Source of the DNA: Prunella strophiata
Taxonomy: Eukaryota; Chordata; Aves; Passeriformes; Prunellidae
NCBI GenBank assembly: GCA_036583965.1
Contig: JAZBQD010000096.1
Coordinates: 39,139 to 103,138, forward strand
DNA: 64,000 bases
Direction of reading: 5' to 3'
Shown: positions 11,400 through 23,122 of the stretch, in pieces
Numbering within the stretch: position 1 is the stretch's first letter
Layout: every line of letters starts with the position of its first letter
Notes under the pieces: model-generated
What the model was told of the DNA's origin: nothing
The model's input: only the letters and a program-made list of their open reading frames with translations
Database searches by the model: none
Position numbers and translations under genes: made by a program

Positions 11400-12320
11400 A
11401 ACTTCAGGAAATTATAGCATGGTCCCTACTATTAGTGTCTTTTTCAACAGGAGGTGTGCTGTCTTTGAGGAGATGTGCATAATTCAATGGCATCAAAGTA
11501 CATTGTGCATTAGAATTTACTAGAGTGCTATACTCCTCTGGGTGTGACATGGCAATCCATTGGATCCACACAGTCCAGTAAACCCAGTTGTCCCTCTCCT
11601 CCACCTGGCAGGAGGAGTCAGGGCCCCTCTAATACTGATCACAGGATTCTCCACTTCTCCACTTCTTGTAGAAATGAATTAAACTGATTTGAACTTATTT
11701 CCAGAGGATTGGGAGTAAAATCAGCCCTTCCACTCTGCCTAGAAAAATGCCCACTGGAAACTGGATCAGCAGCAACTTTCCTGGAAGCATCCTCATTGGT
11801 GATTGATTTACCCTGCAATTCCTGTACCCGTTCCCCCAGGGTTTTCCATCCCACTTCATCGTGCCCTCTCCATGGTCCCACAGGTAAAAAACCACAGGGT
11901 ACCCCATGGTGTGTATCTTGTATATCCTCTCTCTTGAGTGAAAGGACGCCTGCTGTCAATTGCTGAAATGTGGGCCCATACAAGTGGGGAATAGGACATA
12001 TCCTCTCTGAGTTGGTGAAACTCCCAGGTCAGGTTATTGGGGATTTTTTTCACAGCTGAGATTACTGAGGAAGGGGTGCTGTCTTTATATTCCTGGAGTT
12101 GACAAACCATGACATCTACTGCTGGTGGCTCATCATCTTTCCAGAAGACTGTTGCCAGGGAGTAAAGTCAAGATGGAGGAGAAGCTATGTCGCCCTGATT
12201 TTTTAAGTTTCTCTAAAGCCTTCTGATGTTTACATTCTTGTGCAGAACTTTCTCACACACTTTTTGTAAATAACTTATTGTTTTGTCTTCCTCTATGGGG
12301 GACGAGCAACTTGATGGACT
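11400..12320 (-). pseudogene. gag-pro: ERVL gag C-part and protease remnant (reverse strand)
   Basis: Minus-strand segments align by eye with the forward ERVL at 37800-38290. Shared landmarks are an RGYT...LWFF block followed by WDGKP in gag near 11830-11920, and a VYWTVWIQW stretch leading to a TLMP motif in protease near 11480-11560. The protease catalytic triplet, DTG in the forward copy, reads NSN here (about 11507-11515), so the enzyme is dead. Frames shift several times. The leader and primer-binding site of the same provirus are at 14342-14702, separated by an insertion. RT and later genes are absent. Gag builds the particle and protease matures it in intact relatives. Confidence 0.7.
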
Positions 12321-12321
12321 G

Positions 12322-14341
12322 TTGGGTTGTCCAGTGGCATTGAGGAGGTGGCACTGTCACCCTCCAATGACACTGGGATTTCGGAAAACTATAAATGGAG
12401 TCAGAATTCAATAAACGCTCTCTTTTTGCTCTCTCACACCTTGCAAAGAGCTGCTGTCCACGTCGTGTCGTTTGTGCGCTACAGCGACAAAGCTCCCTTC
12501 TCCTGACCACGTGGTGGAGAGAGACAACAAAGGAAAAAAAAAGACAACACAGCAGCTGAACCTCCACGATTACAAAACTCCTTCTTCCCTCAAACAACAA
12601 CCAACAGGGAACAAGGACAAAATAAAAGAAACCTGGAGTCCAAAGCCAGTCAAATGCCTCTCAAGCCATTTCTTCCACACCACCTGACAAGCTCTTTCCC
12701 AGTGGCAGCAGCTCCATTGACAATGGTGGCTGGAACTGGGTCAGCAGCTGGAAATTGTGGAGGGTCTTCGGCTCCTCTTCAGCAAAAGTGTCAGGCACTG
12801 GGGCAATGGCTGGAACTGGGGCAGCAGCTGGAACTCATGGAGAGAAAACAGGGGTCCCCCTTTTCCTGGCATTATTGGAAATGATATAACGTTTAACATT
12901 TTTTTTATGTAACTTTAGTCAGGGGTTTATTTGCCTTTGCCCAGGGGTAGGGGAATTGAAGTTTCTCTTCAAAAGACCCTGTTTCACTGAGCAAGGCCTG
13001 ATAAATTTAATATCCACAGGTTGGGAGTGTGGGAGATAATTTGGATTACTGAAGGTAATTTTACCCCTCTTAAAAGAGTTGCAGCTGGTCTGATTTCTAA
13101 GATTTGGAGCAGGTGTGCCCTTAATAGGGCACAGCCATAGCTAATAATAAGTAATATAAGAGGAGGAGCCAGCAAGACAGGAAGAGACAGACTTCAGTTA
13201 GCAGTGCTGTGGTGAAGAAAAGCGATGCAGTCAGCACTGCTAAGAACAGTACTTGTAAAAAGGTATGGACTTTTTTACAGCAAGGTAATGTTATGGAACT
13301 TGTTGTTATAACTAGTGACTTTATCAGTGTCGGTAATGACATGGGAGTAGACAGAAGATACACAGGGGATAAGGGACCATTATTGAACATTACAAACATC
13401 AACCCCAAACATCAACCCCCGGTGCAGTCAGAGAGACTTGGTCTGGGAAAAGATTGATAGGAGAGCCAAAGAAGGAGGACTAAATTAGCATTGAAGGCAA
13501 AGGGATCAATAACCAATAGGAGATTGAATACTAAGAATTGTGGAATTTAAGACCAATGAACAAGAATTTCTTTGGGTTTTGTCTGTATAAATATGTGAAA
13601 ACACTGGTAAAGAATTATGTGTGGTGGAATGATTTTTACTGCACAACCCGGGCATGTGTGGATGAAATTACTTTTGTTGCACATCCTGGCCAGAATAAAG
13701 TAATGTCTTGATTCTCTAACACTGAAAATATGTTGGAGAGTTTCTGTTTTTCCTGCAGTTTCAGTGACAGCATGGCTGTTCCAAGTGGCAGCAGCAGGGA
13801 AAAAAGGTTGAAAGAAAAAGTCCTCCCTAGCTTCAAAAATAAACCAGTAGTCACCATGTCAACAGCAGCCAAGAATATATTGCCAACTGCTCCAAAAGTC
13901 TGGGAGAAACAAAAGAAAGCAAAGGAGAGCTTCTGCCCTGTGCTGCCTCAGCTTCCTGGCAAGAACAAAAGCGAAAGAGGGCTTTCCATGAGTGTTCTCT
14001 GACTCTTAAAGGGACCCCAGCACTCCCGCACCCCCCCCCCCCCCCCCCCCCCCGGGACACTCCGATTCTGCTTCTGGCACCCAGGTCTTAAATGGACAGT
14101 AACAATCTTGGTCAGATTGGCATAACACAGATATGGAATACTATACACAGTTTTTGGGTTACCCAGGACCTATTTTTGTTTTTGCTTAGCTTGTGCATGC
14201 ACAAGCATTCACTTTTGCTTTAGTAAACTGCCTTATCTCAACTTACAAGTAATTTTCCATCTTATTTTCTCTCCCCTGTCCAGCTGGGAAGTGATAGAGT
14301 GGCTTGGGCACCTGGTGTCCAGACAAGGTCACCCTACCACA
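12322..14341. mobile_element. Composite of LTR-derived segments inserted in the reverse ERVL
   Basis: Several LTR-like modules lie here. 12322-12480 has a TATA-like 'ctataaatgg' and an AATAAA at about 12410. A second 3'-end-like module ends near 13721 with 'cagaataaagtaatg' and 'ctctaaca'. A terminal module ends about 14341 with 'gcacctggtgtcc...ctaccaca', typical of avian ERVL LTR ends. A 23-nt C tract sits at 14031-14053. The phrase 'ggctggaactggg' recurs at 12728-12830. I could not resolve individual boundaries, and no gene is supported. Confidence 0.45.
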
Positions 14342-14702
14342 ACTACTTAGCAACAGCCAAAACATCAGTGTATCAACAACATTATTCTCACACTAAATCC
14401 AAACAAACATAGTACTGTACCAGGTACTAAGAAGAAAATGAACTCTGAAATCAGGACACTGTCCCAGGCAAAGCAAAAGCAAATGCAAACTTCTAAGTTT
14501 GATGTACAGCATAAAAGGGAGTATGCCACAGAGCAAGGGAACAAATCCGTGTTGAGAAAAAACAAGTCAACATCACAACTAGCAACAGCAAGTAACAACT
14601 TGTCACGTAACAGCTAAACAGGTATTGAAACTATAAATCCAGTCTAGCACACTTTGATCAAATCTGTCATCTTGAATCTCTTGGGCCCCACATTGGGCAC
14701 CA
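14342..14702 (-). mobile_element. Reverse ERVL leader with Lys-type primer-binding site
   Basis: On the minus strand 14702-14685 reads TGGTGCCCAATGTGGGGC, which matches the tRNA-Lys primer site at 16 of 18 positions. It sits just inside the LTR end at 14711, as expected for minus orientation. The rest is 5' leader and gag N-terminal sequence in decayed form. It belongs with the gag/protease remnant at 11400-12320. Confidence 0.7.
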
Positions 14703-14710
14703 AAAAGCAC

Positions 14711-14985
14711 TGTCATGGATTGACCCCAGCCAGCAACAAAACACCCAGTAGCCACTTGATCACCCCACCAACCTGCAGAATGGGGGAGAGAATCAGAAGA
14801 GCAAAAGCAAGAAAAATGCATGGATTGAGATAAAGACATTAAGTGAAGAAAAAAGGAAAACAAAACAAGTGATGCAAAGGGAATTATTCACCACTTCCCA
14901 CCAGCAGCAGACCAATGCCTGACCAGTCCCCAAGCAATAGCTACTTTGGAGAGACCAAACTCCTGGGTTTTGTTGCCTAGCATGA
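14711..14985 (-). mobile_element. 5' LTR of reverse ERVL (LTR-M), U3 side truncated
   Basis: The LTR terminus is at 14711 (minus-strand end ...TCCATGACA), eight bases from the primer site. Sequence such as 'accccagccagcaacaaaa' is typical of avian ERVL LTR ends. The right boundary is unclear. Confidence 0.6.
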
Positions 14986-15333
14986 CATTGTACAGTTGTT
15001 ATTCACATACAAATGATGGCTTATGCTTAAAGCACCCTAGTGAATATTACACAGAGAAACGAAACATCATATTTATACTTTGCCATTAACTCTTAAATCT
15101 GCAAAGTACAGATGTATGAGATGCATAGATCTACACATCAATTAAATCAATCGGTGTAGTATATTAGAAACAATTACTTGCCATAGCAATTTGCCGAACT
15201 GAAGCTTTAAAGTGCAAAAATAACTTTTTATGTCCTCCTTTGCCTGATAGCACAATGGCTCTTCTTCAAATAATACTGACAGTCTGCTTCAAAATTTGAA
15301 CTGCAAAGATCACAAATAAAAGTCTTCAAATAG
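14986..15333. other. Unclassified AT-rich host-like sequence
   Basis: I see no gene, LTR terminus or CR1 in this stretch. It is probably the pre-insertion host sequence next to LTR-L. Confidence 0.5.
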
Positions 15334-15580
15334 ATAATTGTGCTGGTTTTGCAATAATTAATTTTTGGTGAAGACGGAAAAAGTCAGCCATGGAAGTGAT
15401 TTTCTGTGAGGAGCTGCTAGCAGCTTCCTCAGTGCGTGGCAAAACCAATCACTGGCTAGCTCTGAGAATTGGCACACTGCTAAGCCAATTAGAAAAGGTG
15501 GAAACACCTCCATGATAACATATTTAAGAACTAAAGAGCTGCAGGAAACTCTCTTGCTCCCTGCTCTCTATAGAGGAGTG

Positions 15581-15612
<32 letters not shown>

Positions 15613-16652
15613 CTGGGGGCTCTTTCCTAGAGGGGGCCGCTGGACCCCAGAGCGGCTGCAGCTCTCTCGGCATGGCTCGTAATGGACTTTATTTACTCAG
15701 CTGCTTTTAGCCAGCCATGTTGCAGACAGAAAGACAAAAGCGGCAGCAGCAGCTTTTCTTTTTATGGCGTCCTGCATGAAGAAAAGGTGTGGAGTGGAGC
15801 CGGCAGCCAGGGCAGCTTGTGCAGTGCTGGTGGAGACCACGTGACCGATAGAGAGAGAGGCACAGCTAACGATTCCCCGATTGCAGAGCCTGGACAAGAT
15901 GAACTTTTCAGTGCTACAGAGCTCTATAAAAACTGTTTCAATTGATAGAAACTGAGAACAAACAAACCTATGAACACCAATTGTCTCCCGAGTCAGAGAA
16001 AAGGAAAACATGAAGACATGTGAGGAGAACAACATGGTGACACTAAGGTCAGTGAAAAGAAGGGAGGGGGGAAGGAGGTGCTCTGAGCATCGGAGCTCAG
16101 ATTCTTCTGCAAGCTGTGGTGAGGACTATAATACAACAAACTGTTTCCCTGTAATCTATGAAGTGCATGCAGGGGATGTAGTATTCACCTGCAGCCCATT
16201 AGAAAAAGACACTCATGCTAGAGCATGCAGATGCAAAAGAACTGTGATCTGGTGAGAGGCTTAAACAGAAAGAGAGAGAACCCTTGCTTTTAGAAGTAGA
16301 AGAAGCGAACCCTTGCTTTTATACTAGAACTGCTCATCCTTAAAAAATGCACCCCATAATGTAAATGGCCCACGAAAAGCAGTTGTGGGAAGACTGCAAG
16401 CCATGGGAAGGACTTCACGTTGCAAGCAAGTTCCAGGAAGACTGTTAGCCATGAAAATTAAAACCAGGTTGGAAAAGTTCACAGAAAACTGTTTCCTGTA
16501 AGATAGACCCCATGGCATAGCAAAAAAGACTCCTCTCCCTAAGCAAACTGGAGAAAGATCTTAAAAAGTACAAACAAACTGTGGGTCTGCTGGCAAATAA
16601 AATTGAATACTGAGAGATAAAAGAAACAATGGAAAGGATTCCACTGATTGAT

Positions 16653-17882
16653 TGTGAGAAATGACTGCTCACTAAAGTTTTCAAAGGTTTATTAAACCTT
16701 AGCAAATACAAAAAAGGACTGAATAAGGAAAAAAGTGCCGGGCTAGGAGTGTGACCGACTGCCATAAGGTCCTCCACAAAATGGCTCCTCCACCTTTTAT
16801 ATCCCTGGTGTCACATCAGTGTCCTAGGGTGACGCTATGATGCTTGTATCCCCATTTGGGTGTTCTGTTTATGCTGGATATTATATTCTGTGCCTTGAAG
16901 ACTGGCTCTGAGAGCAAAGGCGGGAAGAAGAAGAAGAAGCACGGAGTTTTGTTATCAGCCTGCACTCACTCATCCAGATTCAGCTGGAACACAGAACTCC
17001 ACTGTGTTGTCTGGGCACAGACGGGGCAGAACAGAGTGCTCCTTTGCTTTTTAGTTAGTTTAGCTAGCTGAGACAGGGAAGTTTCCCTGGACTGGTTTTC
17101 TTTCCCTTTTTTTTGGAACTGTTCAAACCTGCTCCAGACTGGGACCTGGGGAAACACCGAGAGCTTGCACTTTGTAGCCTACCGGGGCCACTTTCCCACT
17201 GCTGGAGGGACTGATAACAGAGCAACCACCCACCGGAGAGACTTTCTGAATTTGTCATCTCTTCAGAGCGGCAAATGAGTTTTGTCATCTGGTATTGTTC
17301 ATTTTTTGTGCTGGGGAGTGCTTTGCTTGTTCAAATAAACAGGATTTTCCACTTCTCTCTGAGGAAATATTTCCTGAACTGGCTGGGGGGAGTGGCCTTG
17401 TGGATTTGCTCTGGGGGGGGGGGGGGGGGGGGGGGTGGGGGGGGGGGGGGGGGGGGGGGGGGGGCTTTGGAAGTTTTCTTCTCCAAATTTGCCCTAAACC
17501 AGGGCAATCAACCAACCCTGGTCCCTCCCAAAGTCTGCCAGTCAACTCGTTTGCCTTCCATTGGTGGAGACTTGCAACTTGATTGGAGGTGAGGTGTTGT
17601 CATGCCACACCTCCCTAGCAACAAGCTTTCCCCATTCCCAACTGCCCCATGCAAGGGGGACACGTACATGCCTTCCCTCCTCATGTCCCTGTCAACCGTG
17701 ACAACCAAGGCTGTCCAGTGGCAACAAATCAGGGGGGAAAAGGGGACGATGGGGTGAACAGAGCGTGTCCAAACAACAAACTACAATAACATAACCTTAC
17801 ATCAGTAAAACTTATTTTAACATACACATAATAGTCATCCTCTAATTGCAAAACCAAATCATCACATTACCCATTTATAACA
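16653..17882 (-). mobile_element. LTR-C, nested in LTR-B
   Basis: It starts TGTGAGAAATG and ends ATAACA on the plus strand, between TTGAT (16648-16652) and ATGAT (17883-17887), a 5-bp duplication with one mismatch. Minus orientation is indicated by a TATA-like 'gatataaaagg' and an AATAAA on that strand. LTR-D2 interrupts it. The right half (17507-17882) has no other recognisable content. Confidence 0.65.
16820..17506 (+). mobile_element. LTR-D2, nested in LTR-C
   Basis: It is the same family as 10627-11274 but in plus orientation. It starts TGTCCTAGGG and ends CCAGGGCA, between ATCAG (16815-16819) and ATCAA (17507-17511). It contains a 52-nt G tract at 17413-17464 with a single T at 17436, and 'ttcaaataaacagg' as poly(A) signal. 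Confidence 0.7.
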
Positions 17883-18096
17883 ATGATAAATGGAATGAGA
17901 AATTTGTCTTTTCAAACAAACTGTAGGTCTGCTGATAAATAAAATTGATTCCTGAGAGATGAATGAAACAATGGGAAGAACCATGAATTCTATAAGGAAT
18001 TCCACTGAGTGACGAAAGGAAAAGACAAAGGCAGGGGGTATACATTAGAAGGGGATTGTAGGTATCAGGTGTTTCGCGAAGTCTGTACGTCACAAG

Positions 18097-18720
18097 TGTC
18101 AGAACCCAGGACATCCCTCTGGCTGTCCTGGATGGCTCGAGCCCCTGGCAGGGGGCTCAGAGGCCTTGGCACAGAGCCCAAGACCCCTGTGCCTTTGATT
18201 TCGATCCATGGAAAAAATTACCAACCTTATATGAGGAGTTGCAAGCCACAAAAATTAAGTAGAGTAATAATTAATTTATCACAGGGTGAAAAAGTAGAAT
18301 TTTGGGATTTTTTAGAATGAGGGTTCGGGGATCAAGATGGAGGAATTTGGGCATGTTCTGTCCTTTTTTTCTCCTTCTTCTTAGCCTCCATCTTCTGGGT
18401 GATGGTGGCACTTTTGGATTGGTTTAGAGTTGGACTGTGTAACATAGGTGATAGGTATTGGAAAGTAACTGTAAATAATGTACACGTAGTTTTTAGTGTA
18501 AAAAGACAATACTGCCTTGAAGGCAATGAGTGTGCCTTGGACTGACCTGCTGAACAGACCTCAGCGGGTCAGGAAAAGAATGTAATAGATAAGGAAAAAA
18601 TAAACAACCTTGGAGACCGCAAATGAAGAGTCCTGACTCCTTCTTCGGTTCTTGGGCTGGGAAACAGAGACTTTCTAACATATATTGGGGTCATCTCGAG
18701 CTCCTGAGAGACCTCCGACA
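18097..18720 (+). mobile_element. Solo LTR-A1 (ERVK-type), nested in LTR-B
   Basis: The LTR is 624 bp, starts TGTCAGAACCC, ends CTCCGACA, and is flanked by ACAAG (18092-18096 and 18721-18725). LTR-B sequence resumes correctly after it. 'aaaaaataaacaacc' near 18595 is the poly(A) signal. Other copies are at 21198-21822 and 23647-25777. Confidence 0.85.
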
Positions 18721-19441
18721 ACAAGTACCTCAGCCAATGGGGAAAGAGAGGGACATGGGGCCAGGAAATTAGGATAAAAAGGAGGCTGTGTCCTCCAAAA
18801 TTTTGAGAGACCCCATGGGAAATGCGCCATGGCCTCTGCCTTTATTCTAATAAAGTTACAGGACTCCTCTGTCTCCTTTTTGGACATAAAACTCTGGTGT
18901 TTGTGGATTAATTTTCCTGACAGTGGTGGAAAACAAAGGGCTGGGATGGAGGGATGGAGGGGTGGGGGGGGGGGGAAGGTCTTCTAAAGGTTTGTTTTAG
19001 TTCTCATTATCCTCTTTTAATTCCGTTAATGAATTTTTTTTTCCTTTATACCTTTTAAAGTTTAGGGCCTGTTTTGCCTTTTAAGTGTTTTTTCCTAATC
19101 CTTATCTCACCCCATGCATTTTCTTTTCCCCTCCTCTGCTTAAATATAGCCAAAGAAAATGAATAAATAATTTTTGTAGGTGCACTGGCATTTGGCCAGC
19201 ATCAACCCATCACAATAATGAACAAATTTCAACTGGAATCTGAAAATATTTCAACAAATCCAGACTAATAAACAATATTTTCTCCTAAGCAGAGAACTCC
19301 CTTTGAGTCTCCTTAAAAACCTTCACTGTTGAAAGGTTTGCATCTTAACATACATACATTTCATTGTCCTCTCTAAAGCTGTGATATAATAATCTCCAAA
19401 ACTTTGTAATGTGACTGAAGACAAAAAAAATATATAATAAT

Positions 19442-20662
19442 TGTTAAGGTTATGGAGACTTCTCCACAAGAGGAAAAAAAAACCAGTTCTCTCCTGGCTC
19501 TCTCACGACTAGCAGCCGCCCAGGGGAAAAATCTGCTATCGTGAAGCCCCTTCCATGTTCCACAAGCCTTCCCACAGCTTGTTGATGGGCCATGTTGACT
19601 TATAGGGTATTGTTTTAAAGATGAGTTGTTCAAAGGCAAAAGTTCTCATTATCTATCTCTAAAATCATCTTCATCCCTGGGAACAGAAGATCTTCTGAGG
19701 GCACAGGAGAAGGCATTCTTCTCTCTTTTGCTGTTCAAACTTCTCATGGGATTACAGCTACTTCAACATCTGCTTACTTTAGCATGGAGGCCTTTGCTCA
19801 ACATTAATTTGAACTCTTCATCTCCCCATAGTTTCATGCATTATAGGGAAAAGAGTCTTTTCTCCATAGCTTAGATTTCAGCCCCAAGATCAAGGTGTCT
19901 CCTCACCCCTCCCATCTGGGACTTGACTTCTTCTTCACTGACTTCGATGTCTTCATGTTGTTCCTTTACATGCTTGCATCTTGTTCCTTTCACTCGAGGG
20001 AGGATTGAAGCACTGAAAGGGTTAACATCACGCCCAGGGCCTGCCAATGGTCACCTGACCTGCTGGGAACTTGTGGCTGGAGCTGCAGCTGGGCTGTGTC
20101 AGGATCGGCTTAATGGTGGGTCTTTGGTTTTCTCTGTGTTCAGTTCCAGCCGCAGGGCCACTCTGCGTGGCTGCAGGGCTACCTCTGCTCTCAGCCGCGC
20201 AGGGGGGAGGGGGCCGGACGGCAAGATCTTAACAGCCACAGCCAGCCCTACTCCGACCACGGCTCCGCAGCCTCCCCCCCACCTTCCTGCCTGGCCCGGC
20301 CTGGGACGGGGCCCGGAGGGCTTCCCTGAACGGGGTCGACCCCACTGCACTCCCTCTCTTGCCCGGCAGCTAATGGAGGGGCCGGCAGGCCCCCCGGGGG
20401 CGGGGGGGGGGGGGGGGGGGGAGAAAGGGGGCCCGGCCCCCCCGCGGCAGGGCCGCCTGGCTTGGCCTGGCCGAGACAGGGGCCCGGGGCGTGTTACCTT
20501 CTTGCTGGCCAGGAAAGAAAGAGGAAGTTCCTGGGTTTTTTCGTCTTTAACATGTGTTTTTCACAGAGGTGTGTCCAGCTTCTCAGCAGTTCAACAGACT
20601 GTCAGTTACACAAAACGCATTTGCCTCACTTGCCTAAATTCCTCCCACGTCAAACTATGACA
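19442..20662 (-). mobile_element. Solo LTR-T3 (ERVL-type)
   Basis: This is the reverse complement of most of LTR-T2. It starts TGTTAAGG and ends CTATGACA on the plus strand, flanked by ATAAT (19437-19441 and 20663-20667). It ends about 370 bp short of LTR-T2's 3' end, so it may be a shorter subfamily. The GC-rich part with G20 at 20402-20421 yields a 245-codon frame that I reject as a gene. Confidence 0.75.
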
Positions 20663-20890
20663 ATAATGCAATATTTAAGTATATCAAGACATTAGTGCCA
20701 TTTTGCTATGCATTTACATTAAAAAGATATCTATTGGTTAAAGATGACCTTTCATGGTCAAATTTTCTATGTGTCATAGAGTTTGTCAGCTCTAGGGACT
20801 GAAAGAGAGATATATTGTGTTTAGCCAAGAAGAAATCTATGTTTTCGTGACTTTGCTATTTTAATTTCTATAATTTTGTTATTTCAGCTG

Positions 20891-22078
20891 TGTCCTAGGT
20901 TACAATGTTAAGATGTACCCAAAAAGTATGTATTCTATCACCATCTCCACGTACTGTTAAAACTAGGAGGAGCAGTGTTTTTCTTCTCTCTTACCTCCTA
21001 CCTCCGGATTGTCTCCTGTTAATGGTTCTGTTAATGGCCCATCAATGCCTTATCACATGACTCATAGAAGTGACCCTGATCCATTGTGAGATGCTCCGCC
21101 CAAGGGGAGGAGCCATGCATTTTCAAGTGGATAAAATCTGGGTTTTGAGACCGAACAAGCAGCCTTGCCCACTGGCTTCCAAAAGACAGAGGCTGCCTGT
21201 CGCCGGTCTCTCAGGAGCTCGAGATGACCCCGATCAGTTAGAAAGTCTCTGTCTTCTGTCCCGAGAAACCAAAGAGGGAGTCAGGAGTCTTCTTGTGCAA
21301 TTTTCAAGGTTGTTTATTATTTCTTATCTAACAAATTTTTCCCTGGCCTGCCGAGTTCCGTTCAGCAGGCCAGTCCACGGTGCACTCCCCACCTCTGGGG
21401 CGGTGTTGTCTTTTTATACTAAAAACTACGTGTACATTATTTACAGTTATTTTCCAATACCTATCACCCATGTTACAGAGTCTAACTCTTCTCGAAACCA
21501 ATCCAAAAGTGCCACCATCACCCAGAAGATGGAGGACATGAAGAAGGAGAAAGAAGGACAGAACATGCCCAAATTCCTCCATCTTGACCCCCAAACCCTC
21601 ATTCTAAAAAAAACCAAAATTCTACATTTTCACCCTGTGAGAAACTTATTATTATTCTACTTAATTTGTGTGGCTTGTAATTCTTCATATAAAGTTGGTA
21701 ATCTTTTCCATGGCTCAAGATCAAAGGCAGAGGGGTCTTGGGCTCTGTGCCAAGGTCTCTGAGCCTCCTGCCAGGGGCTCGAGCAATCCAGGGCAGCCAG
21801 AGGAATGTCCTGACTTCCGACAGCTGCCGGGCCTTTCTGCGGGATCACTGCTTCGGCGGGACCACTTCATCTGGACTGCAGGACCACTGCTTCAGCGAGA
21901 CCTCTTCATCTGGACTGCTACCATCACCCAAACTAATAGGAATACCAGGTTGTATTCTGACTCTGTCAGTTTTCTTTTTGTTTTGCTTTCTTTCCTTTGC
22001 ATGTATTTTATTTCAGTTTTTGTTAAATTGTATTTCTGACTTGGAGTATCTCACTAGTTTTACTTTCAAACTAGCACA
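20891..22078 (+). mobile_element. Solo LTR-G (ERVL) with nested LTR-A2
   Basis: It starts TGTCCTAGG, ends CTAGCACA, and is flanked by AGCTG (20886-20890 and 22079-22083), the 5-bp TSD expected of ERVL. It aligns with the ERVL LTR at 35581-36282, for example 'cattgtgagatg' and 'attctgactctgtcag'. Confidence 0.85.
21198..21822 (-). mobile_element. Solo LTR-A2 (ERVK-type), nested in LTR-G
   Basis: The LTR is 625 bp, reverse complement of LTR-A1, and flanked by the perfect 6-bp duplication GCTGCC (21192-21197 and 21823-21828). LTR-G continues on either side. The 230-codon plus-strand frame through it has no domain. Confidence 0.88.
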
Positions 22079-22083
22079 AGCTG

Positions 22084-23116
22084 CAATGATTAACTTTGTT
22101 CTAATAAAATAAGATCGATAGTATGGGAAAACCAGGGAGTAACTTAGGTGTAACTCTGATAAGTGTATTGTACCTCTACTAAGGGAGTTGCTACACCCCA
22201 GAAGTTCTAGTCAAAGGGTATTGTTGTAGTTAGAGGAGCCTCAGAGTTATTTTATAACTAGGATGGATTAGATGTCCAGATTAGCAGTTAGAACAATAAT
22301 AAATGGAACACCATATGAAGGAAAGGTGCATGCGTGAGACTTAAAAGGTCATCCAAAGGACAGCGAGAAAGATGGTAATATGAAGAAAATCCAATTAATT
22401 TTTAGAAGACCCACCCCCCACCCAGAATTACCAGAAAAAGGACGCTAGATGGCAGTATCGCTCCACAGAAGAACAGCAAGAAGAAATACGCTATACCTGC
22501 CTATGACAAAATATGGGCAGAACTCAGAAGAGGGAGTCTAAAGTTTTGTAGTGTATCTAAATCTTTGAAAGTCTTTGTTTCGTTGAACATTCTTGGTGAA
22601 TTACTAGCCCTTTGTCCCCAGTTGCTGGCCAGAATTGATATTAAGGAATGTTCACCTCACAATTCACAGTTGTGGGGACTTAACTCTTTATTTCGGCTCT
22701 TTGTTTCAGACTTTCCAATTACTCAAGTGAATGGAAATAAAAACTTAAAAGCACAGGCTCAAGATAACTTAAAGCATTAACACATTAACACAGAAGACAC
22801 TAAATATGTTAAAGAACAAGTTATACAGAATGGTTTTTTGTATTCAGTGTTTTCTGCAGTAACACAGTCTGATGCTAAAATGTCATTCATCTGCATGCTT
22901 CTAAACCTTCCAATATCCTTCTGTATTTCAAACAATTTATTTTCAAACTTTTAGCTTTTGTTGATCTGTCTTTAGAGAACATTTTGAAAACTCCCCTGTT
23001 GTGAAATATATGCATTTTGAAATACAGTATATGAAAAACCTTTTTCAATTCTCTCTTGGTTTTGAAAAGCTTATATTGCATCTGCTTAGCCTAGTTTCAT
23101 ATACCTGAGTTATACA
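22084..23116. other. Unclassified host-like sequence
   Basis: About 1 kb without a recognisable gene or LTR end. Short frames have no domain. It is the sequence into which the ERVK provirus at 23123 inserted. Confidence 0.5.
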
Positions 23117-23122
23117 GAGGCC

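Larger units (their letters stand above)
16565..18922 (+). mobile_element. LTR-B old copy (gammaretrovirus-like), nested in LTR-L
   Basis: Three pieces (16565-16652, 17883-18096, 18721-18922) align in order with the LTRs at 42178-42648 and 51976-52442, including 'ccaatgggga', a TATA box 'ggataaaaaggagg', 'taataaagt' and the ATTTTCCTGACA end. The pieces are separated by LTR-C and LTR-A1. The first about 6 bases of the LTR are missing, and no TSD is visible. Confidence 0.8.
15339..19214 (+). mobile_element. Solo LTR-L (ERVL-type) hosting four nested LTRs
   Basis: It starts TGTGCTGGTTTTGC and ends CAACCCATCACA, flanked by the 5-bp duplication ATAAT (15334-15338 and 19215-19219). The LTR is split: its 5' part is 15339-16564, its 3' tail 18923-19214, and the tail matches the tail of LTR-T2 at about 9700-9950. 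Between them lies LTR-B with its own passengers. A G30 tract lies at 15580-15609. Confidence 0.8.

Noticed and set aside
12253..12600. Possible host gene (115-codon minus frame)
   Set aside because: It overlaps an LTR poly(A)-signal region and ERVL sequence; no domain.
19923..20660. 245-codon plus-strand frame rich in Pro, Gly and Arg
   Set aside because: It lies inside the GC-rich part of LTR-T3, antisense to the LTR, contains a G20 tract, and has no recognised domain.
21070..21762. 230-codon plus-strand frame
   Set aside because: It crosses the boundary between LTR-G and the antisense LTR-A2, so it is a chance chimera.
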